Of a DNA stretch of 62,373 nt, positions 38,786 through 48,249 are shown in pieces. Under the pieces are notes generated by a model. That model had not been told where the DNA came from. It saw only the letters and a list, made by a program, of their open reading frames with translations, and did not search any database. How positions within the stretch are numbered: position 1 is the first letter of the stretch; each line of letters opens with the position of its first letter. Both the position numbers and the translations under genes were made by a program. Source of the stretch: a virus; IMG/VR virus record IMGVR_UViG_3300008120_000066, positions 1 to 62,373 of that record; one strand, written 5' to 3'.

Positions 38786-39535
38786 ATGGCTGCTCCTATA
38801 ACAAGAGATCAGTTTACAGATTATTGTTTGCGCAAGTTGGGCGCACCTGTAGTCGAGATAAACGTAGATGATGATCAAGTATCAGATCGTATTGACGAGG
38901 CTCTACAATATTACAACGAATATCATTACGATGGTGTTGAAAGAATATACCTTAAACACCAGGTAACTTCTAATGATATTAACAATGGATATTTACCACT
39001 AACAGATTTAATTATTGGTGTCCGTAATATATTTCCAATTTCTGGAGACAATGTAACTGGTTCTGATGGTTTGTTTAATCTGCAGTATCAACTACGTCTT
39101 AACGATCTCTATGATTTGACAAATGTAAGTTTGGTGTATTATAATACAGTTCGTAATTATCTCGCTGAATTAGATTTGTTATTAAATGGAACAAAACCAT
39201 TAAGATTTAACAAACATCAAAACAGATTGTATATTGATATGGATTGGACAACTGATGTTCAAGTTGGACAATTTGTAATTGTAGATTGTTATCGTGCGCT
39301 AGATCCACAAACATGGGCTGATGTATGGAATGATATGTGGTTAAAAAGATACGCAACTGCTCTAATTAAAAAACAATGGGCGACTAATATTAAAAAGTTC
39401 TCTGGTTTGCAGCTTCCAGGTGGTGTAACATTAGATGGTGATAAATTATATGAAGAAGCATCTGATGAATTAAAAGAACTCGAAGATCAAATGCAAACCA
39501 ATTACTCATTACCACCAGATTTCATGATAGGATGA
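38786..39535 (+). CDS. gp13: Neck protein gp13
   Basis: The 249-residue product (T4 gp13 is 309) opens with TDYCLRKLGAPVVEINVDDD at about residues 11-30 and IDEALQYYNEYHYDGVER, the family signature. A conserved DPQTWADVWNDMWLKRYATA stretch lies at about 173-192. gp13 seals the filled head together with gp14 and forms the docking surface for the tail. It starts 3 bp after the paralogue B stop and is followed 1 bp later by gp14. Confidence 0.92.
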   Translation: MAAPITRDQFTDYCLRKLGAPVVEINVDDDQVSDRIDEALQYYNEYHYDGVERIYLKHQVTSNDINNGYLPLTDLIIGVRNIFPISGDNVTGSDGLFNLQYQLRLNDLYDLTNVSLVYYNTVRNYLAELDLLLNGTKPLRFNKHQNRLYIDMDWTTDVQVGQFVIVDCYRALDPQTWADVWNDMWLKRYATALIKKQWATNIKKFSGLQLPGGVTLDGDKLYEEASDELKELEDQMQTNYSLPPDFMIG

Positions 39536-39536
39536 A

Positions 39537-40289
39537 ATGGCAAGAAATGTATATTTCACGCAGGGAACAAAGAACGAGCAATGGCTACTTGAAGACATAA
39601 TAATTGAGTCTCTAAAAATATATGGTCAAGACGTTTATTATATCCCTCGAACATTAGTAAACAAGGACATAGTTCTTGGTGAGGATGTTCTCAGCACATT
39701 TGATTCTGCCTATGAAATTGAAATGTATTTTGAGGATGTGGATGATTTCCAAGGACAAGGAACATTTCTACAAAAATTTGGTATTGAGATAGAAAAATCT
39801 GCTACTCTTGTTGTTGCTCGTCGTAGATGGGAGCAATTAATCAGCAGAATTCAAGTTGGTCGCATATTAACAAGACCAGCAGAGGGTGATCTAATATATT
39901 TCCCACTTACTAAAAAATTATTTGAGATTAGATTCGTTGAGCACGAAGATCCATTCTATCAAATCGGTAAACTCTACACATATAAGTTAAGAATAGAAAC
40001 ATTCCAGTACGCAAGCGAAAGAATAAACACTGGTATTAGTGAAATTGACGCAATAGAAGCAAATTACACATACGACCAACTTGGTTATGAGCTGCTTATG
40101 GAAGATCCTCAGGGAGTAAATATCAGAATCGGCGATGAAGATAGAGACGAGGATTATTATTCTCAAGAGTTAGCGACCGATGATACACCAGAAGATTATT
40201 CTGATGGTAAAACATATGATGATATATCTAGATCTTCAGGACTAATCGATTTTGATGAAAGAAATCCATTCGGAGAAGTAAATGCTTAA
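39537..40289 (+). CDS. gp14: Neck protein gp14
   Basis: The 250-residue product matches T4 gp14 in length (256) and in its core: VYYIPRTLVNKDIVLGEDVL, then STFDSAYEIEMYFEDVDDF and LVVARRRWEQL. gp14 completes the neck with gp13 after packaging. The C-terminus is acidic (DEDRDEDYYSQE). Its last 8 bases overlap the start of gp15, so the two are probably co-translated. Confidence 0.92.
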   Translation: MARNVYFTQGTKNEQWLLEDIIIESLKIYGQDVYYIPRTLVNKDIVLGEDVLSTFDSAYEIEMYFEDVDDFQGQGTFLQKFGIEIEKSATLVVARRRWEQLISRIQVGRILTRPAEGDLIYFPLTKKLFEIRFVEHEDPFYQIGKLYTYKLRIETFQYASERINTGISEIDAIEANYTYDQLGYELLMEDPQGVNIRIGDEDRDEDYYSQELATDDTPEDYSDGKTYDDISRSSGLIDFDERNPFGEVNA

Positions 40290-41073
40290 TCATGGACATT
40301 TTTACCACGCTACAGTAAGAAATAGTATTATTTGCTTTGGCAAATTGTTTAATCAAATGTACATTAAGCGTGATGACTCTAGCAATGTAGAAACTCAGTT
40401 TATAAAAGTTCCAATAACATATGGTCCAAAAGAAAAGTGGTTGGTTCGAAGCGAAACTGATCCAAATCTTGATAAACCAGTAGAAATTGTTCTACCAAGA
40501 ATGTCGTTTGAGATAAACGACTTTCAGTTTGACACACAAAGAAAATTAAATTCTCTTACTGAACTTATTGTTGAAAATCCACAAGACAGAACAAAACAGA
40601 GAAAACAGTTTGCGCCTATTCCATACAACTTAGGAATAACACTATACATTATTTCTAAAACACAAGAAGATGCGCTGCAGATATTAGAGCAAGTATTACC
40701 ATTCTTTACTCCAGCATATAACCTTACTGTAAATTTAAATCCAGATATGGGTTATTCGTTTGATGTTCCGACTATCTTAAATTCTGTTTCATTAAACGAT
40801 GAATATGATGGCCAGTTCGAGATTAAAAGAACTGTGCTTTATACTTTACAGTTTACAATGAAAACACAAATGTTTGGACCTGTACAAGAATCTGCTGTTA
40901 TTCGCACTTCGATTGCTAAAATTAAAGAAGAAACTGTAGTTCCAACAACTGGTGAAACAGTAGTTAAAAATGTTCAAACATATACAGCGCAGGTTTCGCC
41001 ATCAACAACAATAAACACAACCCCAATTCCACTTACAACAGATGAGTGGGATTTTGATTTTGACGATGCCTAA
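40282..41073 (+). CDS. gp15: Tail terminator/sheath stabiliser gp15
   Basis: The 263-residue product (T4 gp15 is 272) carries HFYHATVRNSIICFGKLFNQ at the N-terminus, then PKEKWLVRSETDP, LPRMSFEINDFQFDTQRKLN and FAPIPYNLGITLYI, all characteristic of gp15. It caps the tail tube and sheath and docks them to the neck. It overlaps both gp14 and gp17. No gp16 gene lies between it and gp17. Confidence 0.92.
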   Translation: MLNHGHFYHATVRNSIICFGKLFNQMYIKRDDSSNVETQFIKVPITYGPKEKWLVRSETDPNLDKPVEIVLPRMSFEINDFQFDTQRKLNSLTELIVENPQDRTKQRKQFAPIPYNLGITLYIISKTQEDALQILEQVLPFFTPAYNLTVNLNPDMGYSFDVPTILNSVSLNDEYDGQFEIKRTVLYTLQFTMKTQMFGPVQESAVIRTSIAKIKEETVVPTTGETVVKNVQTYTAQVSPSTTINTTPIPLTTDEWDFDFDDA

Positions 41074-42652
41074 ACTATCTGAAAATTATAATGCGAATGT
41101 AAACTTAAAAACAGTTGGCGTAGATATTCAATATACGCAGGAACAAGTTCAAGAGTACATTAAATGTTCACAGGATCCAATATATTTTATTGATAATTAT
41201 TGTTATATTGTTACTCTTGACTCTGGTTTACAGCTCTTTAAACTTTATGACTGCCAAAAAGAAAAAATAAAAGTAATTCATGAGAATCGCAAAGTCATTC
41301 TTATGGAGGGTCGTCAGCAAGGCAAAACAACAACTGCTGCAGCATATATTCTTTGGTACACTATTTTCAATCAAAGCAAAACAGTAGCAATTTTAGCAAA
41401 CAAAGCAACAACTGCTAGAGAAATATTGTCACGCTACCAACTGATGTATGAGAACATCCCAATCTGGATGCAACAAGGTGTAAAAACTTGGAACAAAGGT
41501 GATATAGAGTTAGAAAATGGAAGTAAAGTATTTACTGCTGCTACAACTAAATCGGGTATTCGTTCTAAGTCTGTTAACCTACTATACATTGACGAAGCTG
41601 CGATTATTCCAAACAATATCGCAGAAGAATTTTTTACATCAGTATACCCAACTATTTCTGCTGGTAAAACTACCAAAATTCTAATGACATCAACACCATT
41701 AGGATATAATCATTTCTGGAAATTTTGGAATGATGCGGAAAATAATCGTAATGATTTTATCCCATTGTTTGTGCCATATTGGAAAATTCCTGGACGTGAT
41801 GAGAAATGGGCAGCTGAACAGAAAGCAACACTTGGCGAACTTAAATACAACCAAGAGGTTTTGTGTAAATTCCTTGGTTCATCGCTAACACTTATTGCTG
41901 CTGATATTATTGCTCAAATGTCACCAGCTACATATCTATACAGAAAAGATGGGTTAGATGTTATTGAGGCGCCAAATAAAGAGCGAGTTTATGTTTTGGT
42001 TGCTGACACAGCAAAAGGTGTAAATGGCGACTATTCAGCATTTACAGTTATTGACATTACAGAAGCACCTTACAAAGTTGTGGCTAAATATAGAGACAAT
42101 AAGATAAGTCCATTGCTATATCCAAACGTAATTGCTAAGGTCGGTAAAGACTATAATGATGCTTACGTTCTTGTTGAATTAAATTCTAGCGAGCAGGTTC
42201 CATATATTTTACATGAAGAACTACAGTATGAGAATTTGATTTTCGTAAATAGAACTATGGATGGGCAGGTTGTTTCTGGTGGTTTCGGTGGTGGTAAAAC
42301 GCAGTTCGGTGTGCATACTGATAAGAAGGTAAAGCGTACTGGATGTCAGAATTTTAAAGCATTGGTTGAAGAGAAAAAACTTCTTATTCAAGATATTGAT
42401 ATTATTTCAGAAATGTCAACATTTATTGAGGTAAGGGGTTCTTATGAGGCAGATGATGGTTACAATGACGATTTGGTTATGACACTGGTTCTGTTCTCTT
42501 GGTTAACTGCTCAGTCATATTTTAAAGACCTAAATGATGTAAATATGCGACAATTAATGTACCAAAATAAAATGAAACAAATTGAGGAAGAACTAACACC
42601 ATTTGGTTTTATAGACGATGGCATACCAGAAAATGTGGTCCAAAACTTCTGA
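41066..42652 (+). CDS. gp17: Terminase large subunit gp17 (packaging ATPase-nuclease)
   Basis: From the ATG at 41066 the product has 528 residues (T4 gp17 is 610). An alternative in-frame ATG at 41042 would add eight hydrophobic residues (MSGILILT) encoded within gp15. I prefer 41066. Walker A is GRQQGKTT (82-89), Walker B LLYIDE (172-177) with catalytic Glu, and a MTSTPLG coupling motif follows. The C-terminal RNase H-like nuclease shows Asp in VLVADTAKG, Glu in VLVELNSSEQ and Asp pair in GYNDDLVMTL. It pumps DNA into the prohead through the portal and cuts the concatemer. The partner small subunit gp16 is not recognised in this window. Confidence 0.95.
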   Translation: MPKLSENYNANVNLKTVGVDIQYTQEQVQEYIKCSQDPIYFIDNYCYIVTLDSGLQLFKLYDCQKEKIKVIHENRKVILMEGRQQGKTTTAAAYILWYTIFNQSKTVAILANKATTAREILSRYQLMYENIPIWMQQGVKTWNKGDIELENGSKVFTAATTKSGIRSKSVNLLYIDEAAIIPNNIAEEFFTSVYPTISAGKTTKILMTSTPLGYNHFWKFWNDAENNRNDFIPLFVPYWKIPGRDEKWAAEQKATLGELKYNQEVLCKFLGSSLTLIAADIIAQMSPATYLYRKDGLDVIEAPNKERVYVLVADTAKGVNGDYSAFTVIDITEAPYKVVAKYRDNKISPLLYPNVIAKVGKDYNDAYVLVELNSSEQVPYILHEELQYENLIFVNRTMDGQVVSGGFGGGKTQFGVHTDKKVKRTGCQNFKALVEEKKLLIQDIDIISEMSTFIEVRGSYEADDGYNDDLVMTLVLFSWLTAQSYFKDLNDVNMRQLMYQNKMKQIEEELTPFGFIDDGIPENVVQNF

Positions 42653-42665
42653 AAATGTCAAAATA

Positions 42666-42672
42666 CTAAATA
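42666..42672 (+). promoter_or_regulatory. Late promoter-like CTAAATA upstream of gp18
   Basis: CTAAATA, 59 bp before the gp18 ATG. The leader also carries an inverted repeat GTTGTT-AAT-AACAAC (42689-42703) and an AAGGAG ribosome-binding site. This fits strong late expression of the sheath gene. Confidence 0.6.
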
Positions 42673-42730
42673 ATAGGATGAAACTCAGGTTGTTAATAAC
42701 AACGTATAATCGTATCAAGGAGACATAGCC

Positions 42731-44833
42731 ATGCCATTTCAAGTTTCTCCAGGAGTTGCCGTAGTAGAGAAAGATCTTTCTCTCGTAATTCCTCAAATTG
42801 CAGCTTCAATCGGTGCAACAGCAGGATTTTTCCGCTGGGGTCCAGTTGAGCAACCAATTACAATTGCTAATGAGGGTGAATTAGCAAATATATTTGGAAA
42901 ACCAGTTGGTGTAAGCGACTTTATTGCTCGTTCTTTCTACACTGCATCTAATTTCTTATCCTACTCAAACAACATGGTTGTTGTTCGAGCAGTTCCAACA
43001 ACAACATCAATATCCGACGCAAAAAATGCGCTGTCTGAAGACGTAGCTGCTCTTGTTATCAAAAATACTGATGAATATGTAGGAAATTTTAGTACTTACA
43101 CAGCAACAAACGTAGCATTTGCTGCAAAATATCCAGGATCTTTAGGAAATACATTAAAAATTTCTGTTTGCGATGCTGACTCGTTCAACACTACTGCTAC
43201 AGGTACTATCGCTGCTGCTCAAACAACTACAGCATTGTCAATTACTGGTGGTGCTATCACCACTCAGGCTGCTGTTGGTTCTAAAGTATTGTTCTGGTCT
43301 GCCGCAGCTGGTACTGGTACATTGTTGGGATCTTCAACAATTGCTTCCATTACTTCAGCAACTGCTGCTACATTGTCTAGCAACCCAGCTATTGCTTCTG
43401 GTATCGTGTCTATCACATTCCGTTGGGAATACTATGATGATTTCGTGTCAGCCCCAGGAACATCAACATATCTGACATCACAAGGTTTATCTTCTGCAAA
43501 AGATGAAATGCATATTGTAGTAGTTGATCGTCTCGGTCAATTTACTGGCGTTCAAGGAGCAGTTCTTGAAAAATTTACTGCTGTTTCTAAAGCAGCAGAT
43601 GCTGTTTTAACAGACGGATCATCAAACTATTTTAAAACATTAATTAATCGCAGCTCAGATTATATTTGGGTTATGAAAGATTTAGATGACACAATTACAG
43701 CAACAGCAGGTGTGTATTCTTCAGCTGACTTAAATACTGCTTCTGCAGCTGCTTATGGTGTAAATGTTGCAACAAATGGTATGGGAGCTAATACTGTGTT
43801 TATTACACATAAGCGTCCATATACTGTGACCATGGGTTACAATCTTACACAAGCAACTGGCGCATTGGCTCTAATGTCAACAGGTAAAGGTGCTGATGGT
43901 TACACAATCTCAGACAATGCCCATACAGCAGCAGTTAAATCAGGTTTACAAATAGCATTTGGTTTATTTGCCAATACCGAAAATATTGATGTTGGTTTAA
44001 TTGCTCTTGGCGAAGTTGAGTCTGTTGTAGCAAAATATGTAATCTCCAACGTCGCTGAAGTCCGCAAAGATTGTTTAGTTTTCGTTTCTGCTGTAAAAGA
44101 CAGTGGTACTGCTTTAACAATCGTAACTAAATCATCAGATTTCACAGGTTTAATTGATTATAGAACAGCAGCTTCTAACTCTGTAAATACTTCAACATCA
44201 TATGCAACAATGGACAGTGGTTACAAATATATGTATGATAAGTATAACGATAAGTACATCTATGTTCCATTAAATGGTGACGTCGCAGGTTTATGCGCAA
44301 GAACTGATTTTACAGCTGATCCATGGTATTCTCCTGGTGGCTACAATCGTGGTATCATTAAGAATGTTGTTAAACTTTCTTACAACCCAAGTCAAACAGA
44401 GCGTGATACATTGTATAAGAATGGTATCAATCCAGTTGCTACATTCCCAGGACAAGGAACAGTATTGTTCGGCGATAAAACAATGTTGGCTAAGCCAAGC
44501 GCATTCGATCGTATTAACGTGCGTCGTCTGTTTATCGTTCTTGAGAAGTCTATCTCTACAGCTGCTAAATTCCAGTTGTTCGAGTTTAACGATACGTTTA
44601 CACGTGCTCAGTTCCGTAACTTAGTAGAGCCATTCCTGCGTGATGTTCAGGGTCGCCGTGGTATATACGATTTCCGTGTTGTATGCGATGAATCAAATAA
44701 CACTGGTGAAATTATTGACACTAATCAATTTATAGCAGATATCTTCATCAAGCCAGCTCGTTCTATCAACTTTATTACTCTAAACTTTATTGCTGCTAGA
44801 ACAAGTGTGAACTTTGAAGAGATTGGTGCTTAA
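42731..44833 (+). CDS. gp18: Tail sheath protein gp18
   Basis: The 700-residue product (T4 gp18 is 659) begins MPFQVSPGVAVVEKDLSLVI and ends with DTNQFIADIFIKPARSINFI before NFEEIGA, the conserved sheath termini that form the interlocking strands. The middle (about residues 140-220) is a Thr/Ala/Ser-rich variable domain of low complexity, the surface-exposed insertion typical of sheath proteins. It polymerises around the gp19 tube and contracts during infection. The gene begins a late transcript with its own box and a strong AAGGAG site. Confidence 0.95.
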   Translation: MPFQVSPGVAVVEKDLSLVIPQIAASIGATAGFFRWGPVEQPITIANEGELANIFGKPVGVSDFIARSFYTASNFLSYSNNMVVVRAVPTTTSISDAKNALSEDVAALVIKNTDEYVGNFSTYTATNVAFAAKYPGSLGNTLKISVCDADSFNTTATGTIAAAQTTTALSITGGAITTQAAVGSKVLFWSAAAGTGTLLGSSTIASITSATAATLSSNPAIASGIVSITFRWEYYDDFVSAPGTSTYLTSQGLSSAKDEMHIVVVDRLGQFTGVQGAVLEKFTAVSKAADAVLTDGSSNYFKTLINRSSDYIWVMKDLDDTITATAGVYSSADLNTASAAAYGVNVATNGMGANTVFITHKRPYTVTMGYNLTQATGALALMSTGKGADGYTISDNAHTAAVKSGLQIAFGLFANTENIDVGLIALGEVESVVAKYVISNVAEVRKDCLVFVSAVKDSGTALTIVTKSSDFTGLIDYRTAASNSVNTSTSYATMDSGYKYMYDKYNDKYIYVPLNGDVAGLCARTDFTADPWYSPGGYNRGIIKNVVKLSYNPSQTERDTLYKNGINPVATFPGQGTVLFGDKTMLAKPSAFDRINVRRLFIVLEKSISTAAKFQLFEFNDTFTRAQFRNLVEPFLRDVQGRRGIYDFRVVCDESNNTGEIIDTNQFIADIFIKPARSINFITLNFIAARTSVNFEEIGA

Positions 44834-44835
44834 TC

Positions 44836-44842
44836 CTAAATA
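44836..44842 (+). promoter_or_regulatory. Late promoter-like CTAAATA upstream of gp19
   Basis: CTAAATA two bases after the gp18 stop. The predicted start is near 44848, followed by a CAGGAG ribosome-binding site and the ATG at 44866. It gives the tube gene a promoter separate from the sheath gene. Confidence 0.6.
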
Positions 44843-44865
44843 AAAAGAAACAGGAGAAAAATTAA

Positions 44866-45462
44866 ATGGCAAATATTGACGCATTTAAAGCCAATCTAAT
44901 CGGTGGTGGCGCTCGCGCAAATCAGTTCTTTGTTCAATTAGCATTCCCGAGCTATGTTGCTGGTGGAGCGCTGTTAGCAGCAAAAGGACAGTTTATTTGT
45001 AAAGGCGCACAGCTTCCCTCATCAACAATTGATAATACACCTACGTTTTTCCGTGGGCGACAAGTTAATATGGCTGGTGAAAGAACTTTCGCACCATGGA
45101 CAGTTACTATTATTAACGACAACGATTTTGCATTAAGAAATGCATTTGAATCTTGGTCTAATGGTATGAATGATGTTGCAAATAACACTGGACGAATTCG
45201 TCCTGCTGAATATCAAGCTGATTTAGATGTTTATCAACTTGATCGTAATGGTAATCCAATTAAACATTATAAATTTGTTAATGCATTTCCAACAGAAATT
45301 TCAGCGATTGAATTAAATTTTGATACAAACAATCAGATTGAAGAATTTACTGTAACATTCCAGTACAATTACTGGACATCTGAGACAAGCACTCAGGGTA
45401 GATTAATCAGCGGTGGTGTGAATATTAACATAGGTGGTATCAATATTCCTACATCAATCTGA
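44866..45462 (+). CDS. gp19: Tail tube protein gp19
   Basis: The 198-residue product (T4 gp19 is 163) contains RANQFFVQLAFPSY near the start, then FICKGAQLPSSTIDNTPTFF, FAPWTVTIINDNDFALRNAF and ESWSNGMND, ending with FTVTFQYNYWTS. These are the landmark strands of the gp19 tube fold. Hexameric rings stack to form the tube through which DNA passes. An additional Gly-rich C-terminus (GGVNINIGGINI) accounts for the extra length. Confidence 0.95.
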   Translation: MANIDAFKANLIGGGARANQFFVQLAFPSYVAGGALLAAKGQFICKGAQLPSSTIDNTPTFFRGRQVNMAGERTFAPWTVTIINDNDFALRNAFESWSNGMNDVANNTGRIRPAEYQADLDVYQLDRNGNPIKHYKFVNAFPTEISAIELNFDTNNQIEEFTVTFQYNYWTSETSTQGRLISGGVNINIGGINIPTSI

Positions 45463-45484
45463 TGTAAACTTGTGAGGTTATTTT

Positions 45485-47062
45485 ATGCAATTTTTTGGTT
45501 TTGAAATAAAACGTAAAAAGGACTCATTACCAATTGAATCGGTGGTATCACCAACAATTGATGATGGGTCCACACTCGTATCTACAGCAGCAGGTTATTA
45601 TGCGCAAACTATTAATATGGATGCGGTTATTAATAACGAGAACGATCTTCTAAGAAAATACAGAGAAATCTCTGGGTTTCCAGAAGTTGATGCTGCTATC
45701 GAAGATATTCTTAATGAGGCAATTATTGTTGAAGACAATGAGCCTCCCGTATCATTAGACCTTAAGGATCTAAAGGTATCTGAAAATATTAAGAAAAAAC
45801 TTACTGAGGAATTTGAAACTGTATTAGATCTCTTAGGTTTTGGTGAGAGAGGTCATGATATTTTCCGTCTTTGGTATGTTGATGGACGCATCCATTACCA
45901 AGTATTGATTGACGAAAAAGATGTAAAGTCAGGAATTAAAGAACTGAGATACATCGATTCAATGAAAATTCGTAAAATAAAAGAAGTAAAAAAAGAACGA
46001 GATAAAAAAACAGGATTAGAAACTGTAAAAGAAGTGCAAGAGTACTATGTTTACAACGAGAAAGGTATTTCCTCTGCTAATTCTCAAGGTGTTAAGTTAA
46101 GTAAAGACAGTGTTGTATACTGTAACTCTGGTTTAATCGATCAGGCTCTTAACATGGTTCTTAGCCATTTACACAAAGCAATTAAACCAGCCAATCAATT
46201 AAAGATGATTGAAGATTCGCTGGTTATCTATCGTGTTTCTCGTGCGCCAGAGCGTCGTATATTCTATATCGATGTTGGTAATTTACCCAAAATTAAAGCA
46301 GAACAGTATGTTCGTGATATTATGAACAAGTATCGTAATAAACTTGTTTATGATGCAAATACTGGAGAAATTAAAGACGATCGTAAGCATATGTCTATGC
46401 TTGAAGATTTCTGGATGCCACGTCGTGAGGGTGGTAAAGGAACAGAAATTACAACTTTACAGGGTGGACAAAATCTTGGCGAGTTGGCTGATGTAAAATA
46501 TTTTAAAGACAAATTATATGAGTCTTTAAATGTTCCAAAAAGCAGAATGCAACAAGATCAAACAGCTTTTAATCTTGGTCGCTCAGCAGAAATTTCAAGA
46601 GATGAAGTTAAGTTTGCAAAATTTATCAACAGATTGCGTGTGCGTTTTTCGCTACTATTCTCTGAAATCTTAAGGACCCAACTTATACTCAAGGGAATCA
46701 TTAGAGAAGATGAGTGGGATGAATTTGATAAAAAAATTAAATACCATTTCAAAATTGACAATCATTACGCTGAACTAAAAGAGAACGATATATTTACTGG
46801 AAGATTGGCAATGCTTCAACAAGTTGACCCATTCGTTGGAAAATATTATTCTAAACAATACGTCCAGGATAATATTCTTAAACTTGCAGAAGAAGATATG
46901 CAAAGAATTGAGAAAGAGATTGAGCAAGAAAAAGGGCAACAATACGTTGACGCTGATCATTTGGGAACAATTGCTGGTGTAACACAAACTGCTCAACAAA
47001 CTTATCTTGCTGCAAATGCTCCGCCTGAAACTCAAGAAGCACCAACATCAAATACACAATAA
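45485..47062 (+). CDS. gp20: Portal protein gp20
   Basis: The 525-residue product equals T4 gp20 (524). Recognisable segments are DLLRKYREISGFPEVDAAIE, a region widely used for cyanophage g20 typing, DILNEAIIVE, FRLWYVDGRIHYQ, RRIFYIDVGNLPKIKAEQYV, YKSR-like LNVPKSRMQQ and FNLGRSAEISRDEVKFAKFI. The dodecameric portal is the packaging gate, scaffold nucleation site and neck docking point. The C-terminus is Gln/Ala/Thr-rich. GTGAGG serves as ribosome-binding site. Confidence 0.96.
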   Translation: MQFFGFEIKRKKDSLPIESVVSPTIDDGSTLVSTAAGYYAQTINMDAVINNENDLLRKYREISGFPEVDAAIEDILNEAIIVEDNEPPVSLDLKDLKVSENIKKKLTEEFETVLDLLGFGERGHDIFRLWYVDGRIHYQVLIDEKDVKSGIKELRYIDSMKIRKIKEVKKERDKKTGLETVKEVQEYYVYNEKGISSANSQGVKLSKDSVVYCNSGLIDQALNMVLSHLHKAIKPANQLKMIEDSLVIYRVSRAPERRIFYIDVGNLPKIKAEQYVRDIMNKYRNKLVYDANTGEIKDDRKHMSMLEDFWMPRREGGKGTEITTLQGGQNLGELADVKYFKDKLYESLNVPKSRMQQDQTAFNLGRSAEISRDEVKFAKFINRLRVRFSLLFSEILRTQLILKGIIREDEWDEFDKKIKYHFKIDNHYAELKENDIFTGRLAMLQQVDPFVGKYYSKQYVQDNILKLAEEDMQRIEKEIEQEKGQQYVDADHLGTIAGVTQTAQQTYLAANAPPETQEAPTSNTQ

Positions 47063-47071
47063 GGAATAATT

Positions 47072-47275
47072 ATGGCAAACGAACAAATTATTGATTTAAT
47101 CGACAATATTGTAAACGACAATGCAGTTGAATCAGAAAAAGCATTTAACTCTATTATGGCAGATAAAATAGCCGATAGATTACAAGATTATAGAAAAGAA
47201 GTAGCATCAACATTCTTTAACACGGCTGAGCAACAGGAAACAGAGGCAGAAACTCAAGAAAATGCAGCTGGCTAA
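47072..47275 (+). CDS. Probable prohead core protein, gp67-like
   Basis: The 67-residue acidic product reads AFNSIMADKIADRLQDYRKE at about residues 25-44 and ends in a Gln/Glu-rich tail. It has the size, helical acidic character and position (between portal and prohead protease) of T4 gp67-type core proteins, and the 'F..iM..Ki...l...R.eVA..fF' motif recurs in marine T4-like phages. It probably helps form the scaffold that is later digested by gp21. Its end overlaps the next gene by 14 bases. Homology to gp67 is suggested but not proven. Confidence 0.6.
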   Translation: MANEQIIDLIDNIVNDNAVESEKAFNSIMADKIADRLQDYRKEVASTFFNTAEQQETEAETQENAAG

Positions 47276-47819
47276 TTTTTTATCTAAGATCCACACTGTC
47301 AAAGGCAATTACGGAAAAGTTGTCAGTGTCGCATCGTATTATGATAAAGAGATTATCATAAATGATAAAGAAGAGTATTTTGTTGATGGTATAAAATTAG
47401 AGCAGAAGTTTGAAAACTTAGAGGAAGTCAAATCATACATTGATATACAAGAAGAAGCATTTAAAACCAAAGTAGAATTATACGAAAATATATCTGATAC
47501 CAAAGTTGCTTCGATTATTAGAAAACATACAGAAATAAAGATAACAAATCATCTCATTGAACATTATATACATACAGCTTCCTCTAAGTGTTTTACAGTT
47601 GATCCAATTATCTTAGAGATGAGAATGACCAATAAACTGGACTCTGAGATTAGTGGTAAAATAGTTTTTAGATTAGATGACGGTAAACAGGTCGCATTAT
47701 CAGAGCAAACTCTTGAGAAAATTGCGAATTTACTAAATAATATGGAAATAAAAGATCAAACGATTGACTTTATGAGAAAAAGTCAAGAAAATTTTCTCTC
47801 AGTTATAAGAATAGTATAG
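47262..47819 (+). CDS. Head-region protein of unknown function (gp68 position)
   Basis: The 185-residue product sits where T4 has gp68, between the gp67-like gene and the protease. It is mixed alpha/beta and charged, with NYGKVVSVASYYDKEIIIND near the start and KIVFRLDDGKQVALSEQTLE in the last third. I do not recognise a domain. It overlaps the preceding gene and uses TAG as stop, one of few in the window. A role in prohead assembly is suggested only by location. Confidence 0.55.
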   Translation: MQLANFLSKIHTVKGNYGKVVSVASYYDKEIIINDKEEYFVDGIKLEQKFENLEEVKSYIDIQEEAFKTKVELYENISDTKVASIIRKHTEIKITNHLIEHYIHTASSKCFTVDPIILEMRMTNKLDSEISGKIVFRLDDGKQVALSEQTLEKIANLLNNMEIKDQTIDFMRKSQENFLSVIRIV

Positions 47820-47829
47820 GAAAACTAAC

Positions 47830-48246
47830 ATGGCAGCAACAAAAACCGTAGTTAGAAATAACATCAATAAATGCTTAATCCGCATTGTTGGCACAACAGC
47901 TGCAGATACCTCAACAGTTGATTTAGATGTCGACTGTCTTGGATCTTTTGAAGCATTAACTGTTGGTGGAACAGTAGCTGTAAATATCGCAAAAGTAAAA
48001 GCGAGCACTGGTAATAGTATTACTCTTGTTCGTAATGGCGTTACAGTCGCATCATTATATGGCTCAGATATTTTAGATGAAGCTGATTGGGTAATTACTG
48101 ATCAAAATACACATGACATCGTTGTTACATTTGTCGGTGGCGGAGGAATGGTGTTGCTTGAACTAACAAAAGTTAGTGGATTCTCGCCTGAGTTTGAGCC
48201 AGGATCTTTTGGTGGTGGTGATAACATTAACGCAGTGGGGTCATAA
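47830..48246 (+). CDS. Small beta-rich head-region virion protein
   Basis: The 138-residue product has alternating short strands (KCLIRIVGTTAADTSTVDLD, SITLVRNGVTVASLYGSDIL) and a Gly-rich end (SFGGGDNINAVGS). Similar small proteins occur between the portal and protease genes of marine T4-like phages and are generally called structural. No enzymatic motif is seen. It lies 10 bp after one gene and 3 bp before gp21, so it is co-transcribed with the head genes. A decoration or core role is possible but unsupported. Confidence 0.55.
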   Translation: MAATKTVVRNNINKCLIRIVGTTAADTSTVDLDVDCLGSFEALTVGGTVAVNIAKVKASTGNSITLVRNGVTVASLYGSDILDEADWVITDQNTHDIVVTFVGGGGMVLLELTKVSGFSPEFEPGSFGGGDNINAVGS

Positions 48247-48249
48247 GCC

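Noticed and set aside
41042-41065. Upstream ATG of gp17
   Set aside because: It adds eight hydrophobic residues from within gp15 codons. The ATG at 41066 gives a more typical polar start, though 41042 cannot be excluded.
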